Origin: Fuerstiella sp.
Lineage (GTDB): Bacteria; Planctomycetota; Planctomycetia; Planctomycetales; Planctomycetaceae
DNA length: 42,437 nt
Direction of reading: 5' to 3'
NCBI GenBank assembly: GCA_022843805.1
Contig: JALHMY010000086.1
Coordinates: 1 to 42,437, forward strand
This document shows positions 42,320-42,437 of the stretch, piece after piece; within the stretch, counting starts at the first letter, position 1, and the number at the start of each line of letters is the position of its first letter. The translations under genes were made by a program, and so were the position numbers. The notes beneath the pieces were generated by a model. The model was given only the letters and a program-made list of their open reading frames with translations, was not told the origin of the DNA and did not search any database.

Positions 42320-42437
42320 GGGCCTGTCAGAATTTTTGTGTCAGGCAGGAAATGCTTGAGATTGAATGGAAGGTTCAATTACTTTTGGGCATGCGTTCCT
42401 GAAAGAGGATTGCGAAGTGATTCAGAGCTTCCTTCCA
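42320..42437 (-). mobile_element. Partial IS256-family insertion sequence
   Basis: Where other units read ccctcctctcccgg, this one changes after ccctcctc to gggcctgtcagaatttttgtg, the type of end seen in IS256-family elements. The minus strand then encodes the C-terminus of an IS256 (Transposase_mut) transposase. The bases ccctcctc before the junction could be one side of an 8-bp target duplication. The element continues beyond the window. Confidence 0.7.
42375..42437 (-). CDS. IS256-family transposase, C-terminal fragment at window edge
   Basis: Reading from 42437 to the stop at 42375 gives WKEALNHFAILFQERMPKSN and TGA. The pattern W..ALN.FAI.F..R matches the end of IS256/Mutator transposases (W.qALNqfAI.Fe.Rl). 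Only the last 20 codons are inside the window; the DDE catalytic residues would lie outside it. Confidence 0.7.
   Translation of the reverse strand, partial: WKEALNHFAILFQERMPKSN

Overview
The window looks like a chromosomal piece of a planctomycete (phylum Planctomycetota, probably order Planctomycetales). This rests on family content rather than on a database match. It carries a DUF1549/DUF1553 protein with a CxxCH motif paired with a DUF1501 protein, a double-domain DUF1080 protein, many Tat-type or Sec-type exported enzymes, and large amounts of palindromic intergenic repeat DNA of the kind common in that phylum. Gene starts are a mix of ATG and GTG with one likely TTG, and many have a clear Shine-Dalgarno sequence.

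Layout. 1-12.7 kb is a catabolic, mostly exported gene set: a beta-propeller lactonase, an esterase, a DUF1080 protein, an FAD oxidoreductase with a translationally overlapping hydrolase, a Tat-type exported protein of unknown function, and the DUF1501 and DUF1549/1553 pair, which is split by a palindromic repeat array. 13-15.4 kb holds a small membrane protein and clpX with a strong terminator. 15.5-23.2 kb is the accessory part. It has several families of palindromic repeats, an orphan IS630-type DNA-binding domain, an Rrf2 regulator followed by two tandem Tll0287/DUF3365-like monohaem proteins, a tandem array of 495-bp structured repeat units, and two genes of unknown function. 23.2-30.8 kb has an RNase HII-like protein, a divergent intradiol dioxygenase, a PHP-domain protein, an esterase/SDR pair, a second copy of the unknown Tat protein and a small secreted protein. 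31.2-41.9 kb is almost all on the plus strand: serA, an OleC-like ligase, an adenylate-forming protein followed by an aldehyde dehydrogenase homologue, a bestrophin, ubiX, a xylose-isomerase-like TIM barrel, a DJ-1/PfpI protein, tRNA-Leu(CAG) and an orphan OmpR-type response regulator. The last 0.5 kb is a tandem GC-rich repeat interrupted by the end of an IS256-family element that runs off the window.

How the genes may work together (inference). The 34.8-38.4 kb genes could form an acid activation/reduction cassette: an adenylate-forming enzyme with no C-terminal lid, then an aldehyde dehydrogenase homologue that keeps the catalytic Cys but seems to lack the usual Glu motif. The Rrf2 plus twin monohaem genes look like a redox or gas-sensing locus. 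The 495-bp units are the most unusual DNA structure here: two almost identical copies, each a nested inverted repeat with a GTACTC-rich stem at its centre. Starts were moved downstream where a signal peptide or Shine-Dalgarno sequence supported it. No CRISPR array, phage module or rRNA was seen.
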